From contig CANIIN010000202.1 in NCBI GenBank assembly GCA_947467405.1, positions 1 through 5,758 on the forward strand: 5,758 bases of DNA, given 5' to 3'. Position numbers and translations under genes: made by a program. Below are positions 5,578 to 5,758 of the stretch, piece by piece (position 1 is the first letter of the stretch; every line of letters starts with the position of its first letter). The notes beneath the pieces were generated by a model. The model made no database searches and was not told the origin of the DNA. It saw only the letters and a list, made by a program, of their open reading frames with translations. Source of the DNA: Betaproteobacteria bacterium. Lineage in GTDB: Bacteria > Pseudomonadota > Gammaproteobacteria > Burkholderiales > SG8-39.

Positions 5578-5617
5578 GCTGTGCGTTGCTGTGCGTTGTC
5601 GTGCGCTGTGGCGCGTT
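5578..5617. repeat. Degenerate 10-bp tandem repeat, about four units
   Basis: Two exact GCTGTGCGTT units (5578-5597) are followed by two degenerate ones ending at 5617. It lies between the stop of the DsbA-like gene and the crotonase start. No function can be assigned. Confidence 0.6.
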
Positions 5618-5635
5618 GCGCGATTCAGGCCCTGT

Positions 5636-5758
5636 TCAAGCCGTGGCCGCCTGTTTTTCGGCTTCAATCATAGCGCCGAGCAGCGATTCCGGCTCGTGCG
5701 CACCGGAAACCGCGAGCTTGTTGTTGAAAATGAAGAACGGCACGCCGCTGACGCCGAG
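5636..5758 (-). CDS. DsbA/FrnE-family thiol oxidoreductase, C-terminal fragment
   Basis: The frame enters from the right edge and ends at TGA 5638-5636, giving the last 40 residues. LGVSGVPFFIFNNKLAVSGA is the typical thioredoxin-fold cis-Pro loop and following strand (GVPFF, then the VSGA turn) of the DsbA/FrnE group, followed by a C-terminal helix with PESLL. Family members exchange thiols and disulfides or, in the 2-hydroxychromene-2-carboxylate isomerase branch, use glutathione. The CxxC active site would lie outside the window, so the redox type cannot be judged. It is cotranscribed with or simply upstream of the 299-residue crotonase; 133 bp separate the two. Confidence 0.85.
   Translation of the reverse strand, partial: LGVSGVPFFIFNNKLAVSGAHEPESLLGAMIEAEKQAATA

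Noticed and set aside
5503..5667. 55-codon N-terminal extension of the 299-residue crotonase
   Set aside because: It would overlap the DsbA-like gene and read through a tandem repeat and a palindrome; ATG 5502 has a clear ribosome binding site.

Overview
The window is a high-GC stretch (roughly 60-65% by eye) from a bacterium. It is most likely a proteobacterium, judged from the fatty-acid and CoA-type enzymes, the strong Shine-Dalgarno sequences and the GC-rich third codon positions; I cannot name a genus. Every gene I can support lies on the minus strand, so transcription runs from high to low coordinates. The host must decode UGA as selenocysteine, because one gene is a selenoprotein. No selA, selB, selC or selD lies in the window.

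Region by region, in the direction of transcription: (a) 5758-5636 is the C-terminal tail of a DsbA/FrnE-type thiol oxidoreductase. (b) 5502-4603 is a 299-residue crotonase-superfamily protein. It has a 12-bp palindrome just upstream of its start and an intrinsic terminator just after its stop (4574-4541), so it looks like a separate unit. (c) After a spacer rich in inverted repeats comes a probable operon: a short crotonase (4377-3670), a short-chain dehydrogenase/reductase (3497-2721), a 336-residue protein of a poorly characterised conserved family (2624-1614), and a UGSC-motif selenoprotein (1549-935). (d) A 191-bp spacer with tandem CGCGGAT repeats and several dyads precedes a KAS III-like thiolase-fold enzyme (743-1), which runs off the left edge.

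The main result is the selenoprotein. The stretch looks like two unrelated short reading frames (1190-1549 and 935-1156), but they are one 204-codon gene interrupted by an in-frame UGA at 1192-1190, which encodes Sec120 of a U-G-S-C motif. Directly 3' of the UGA is a perfect 8-bp hairpin with a GUU loop (1178-1160). Its start (nt 15) and its loop G and U (nt 23 and 24, counting the U of UGA as 1) fall at the same positions as in the E. coli fdhF SECIS element. An ordinary gene caller would truncate or split this gene.

Together the genes suggest a module acting on an acyl-CoA or similar carbon-chain substrate (crotonases, SDR, KAS III-like enzyme), with the UGSC selenoprotein and its 336-residue neighbour supplying an unknown redox or carbon-sulfur type step. 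The substrate and pathway cannot be read from the sequence.
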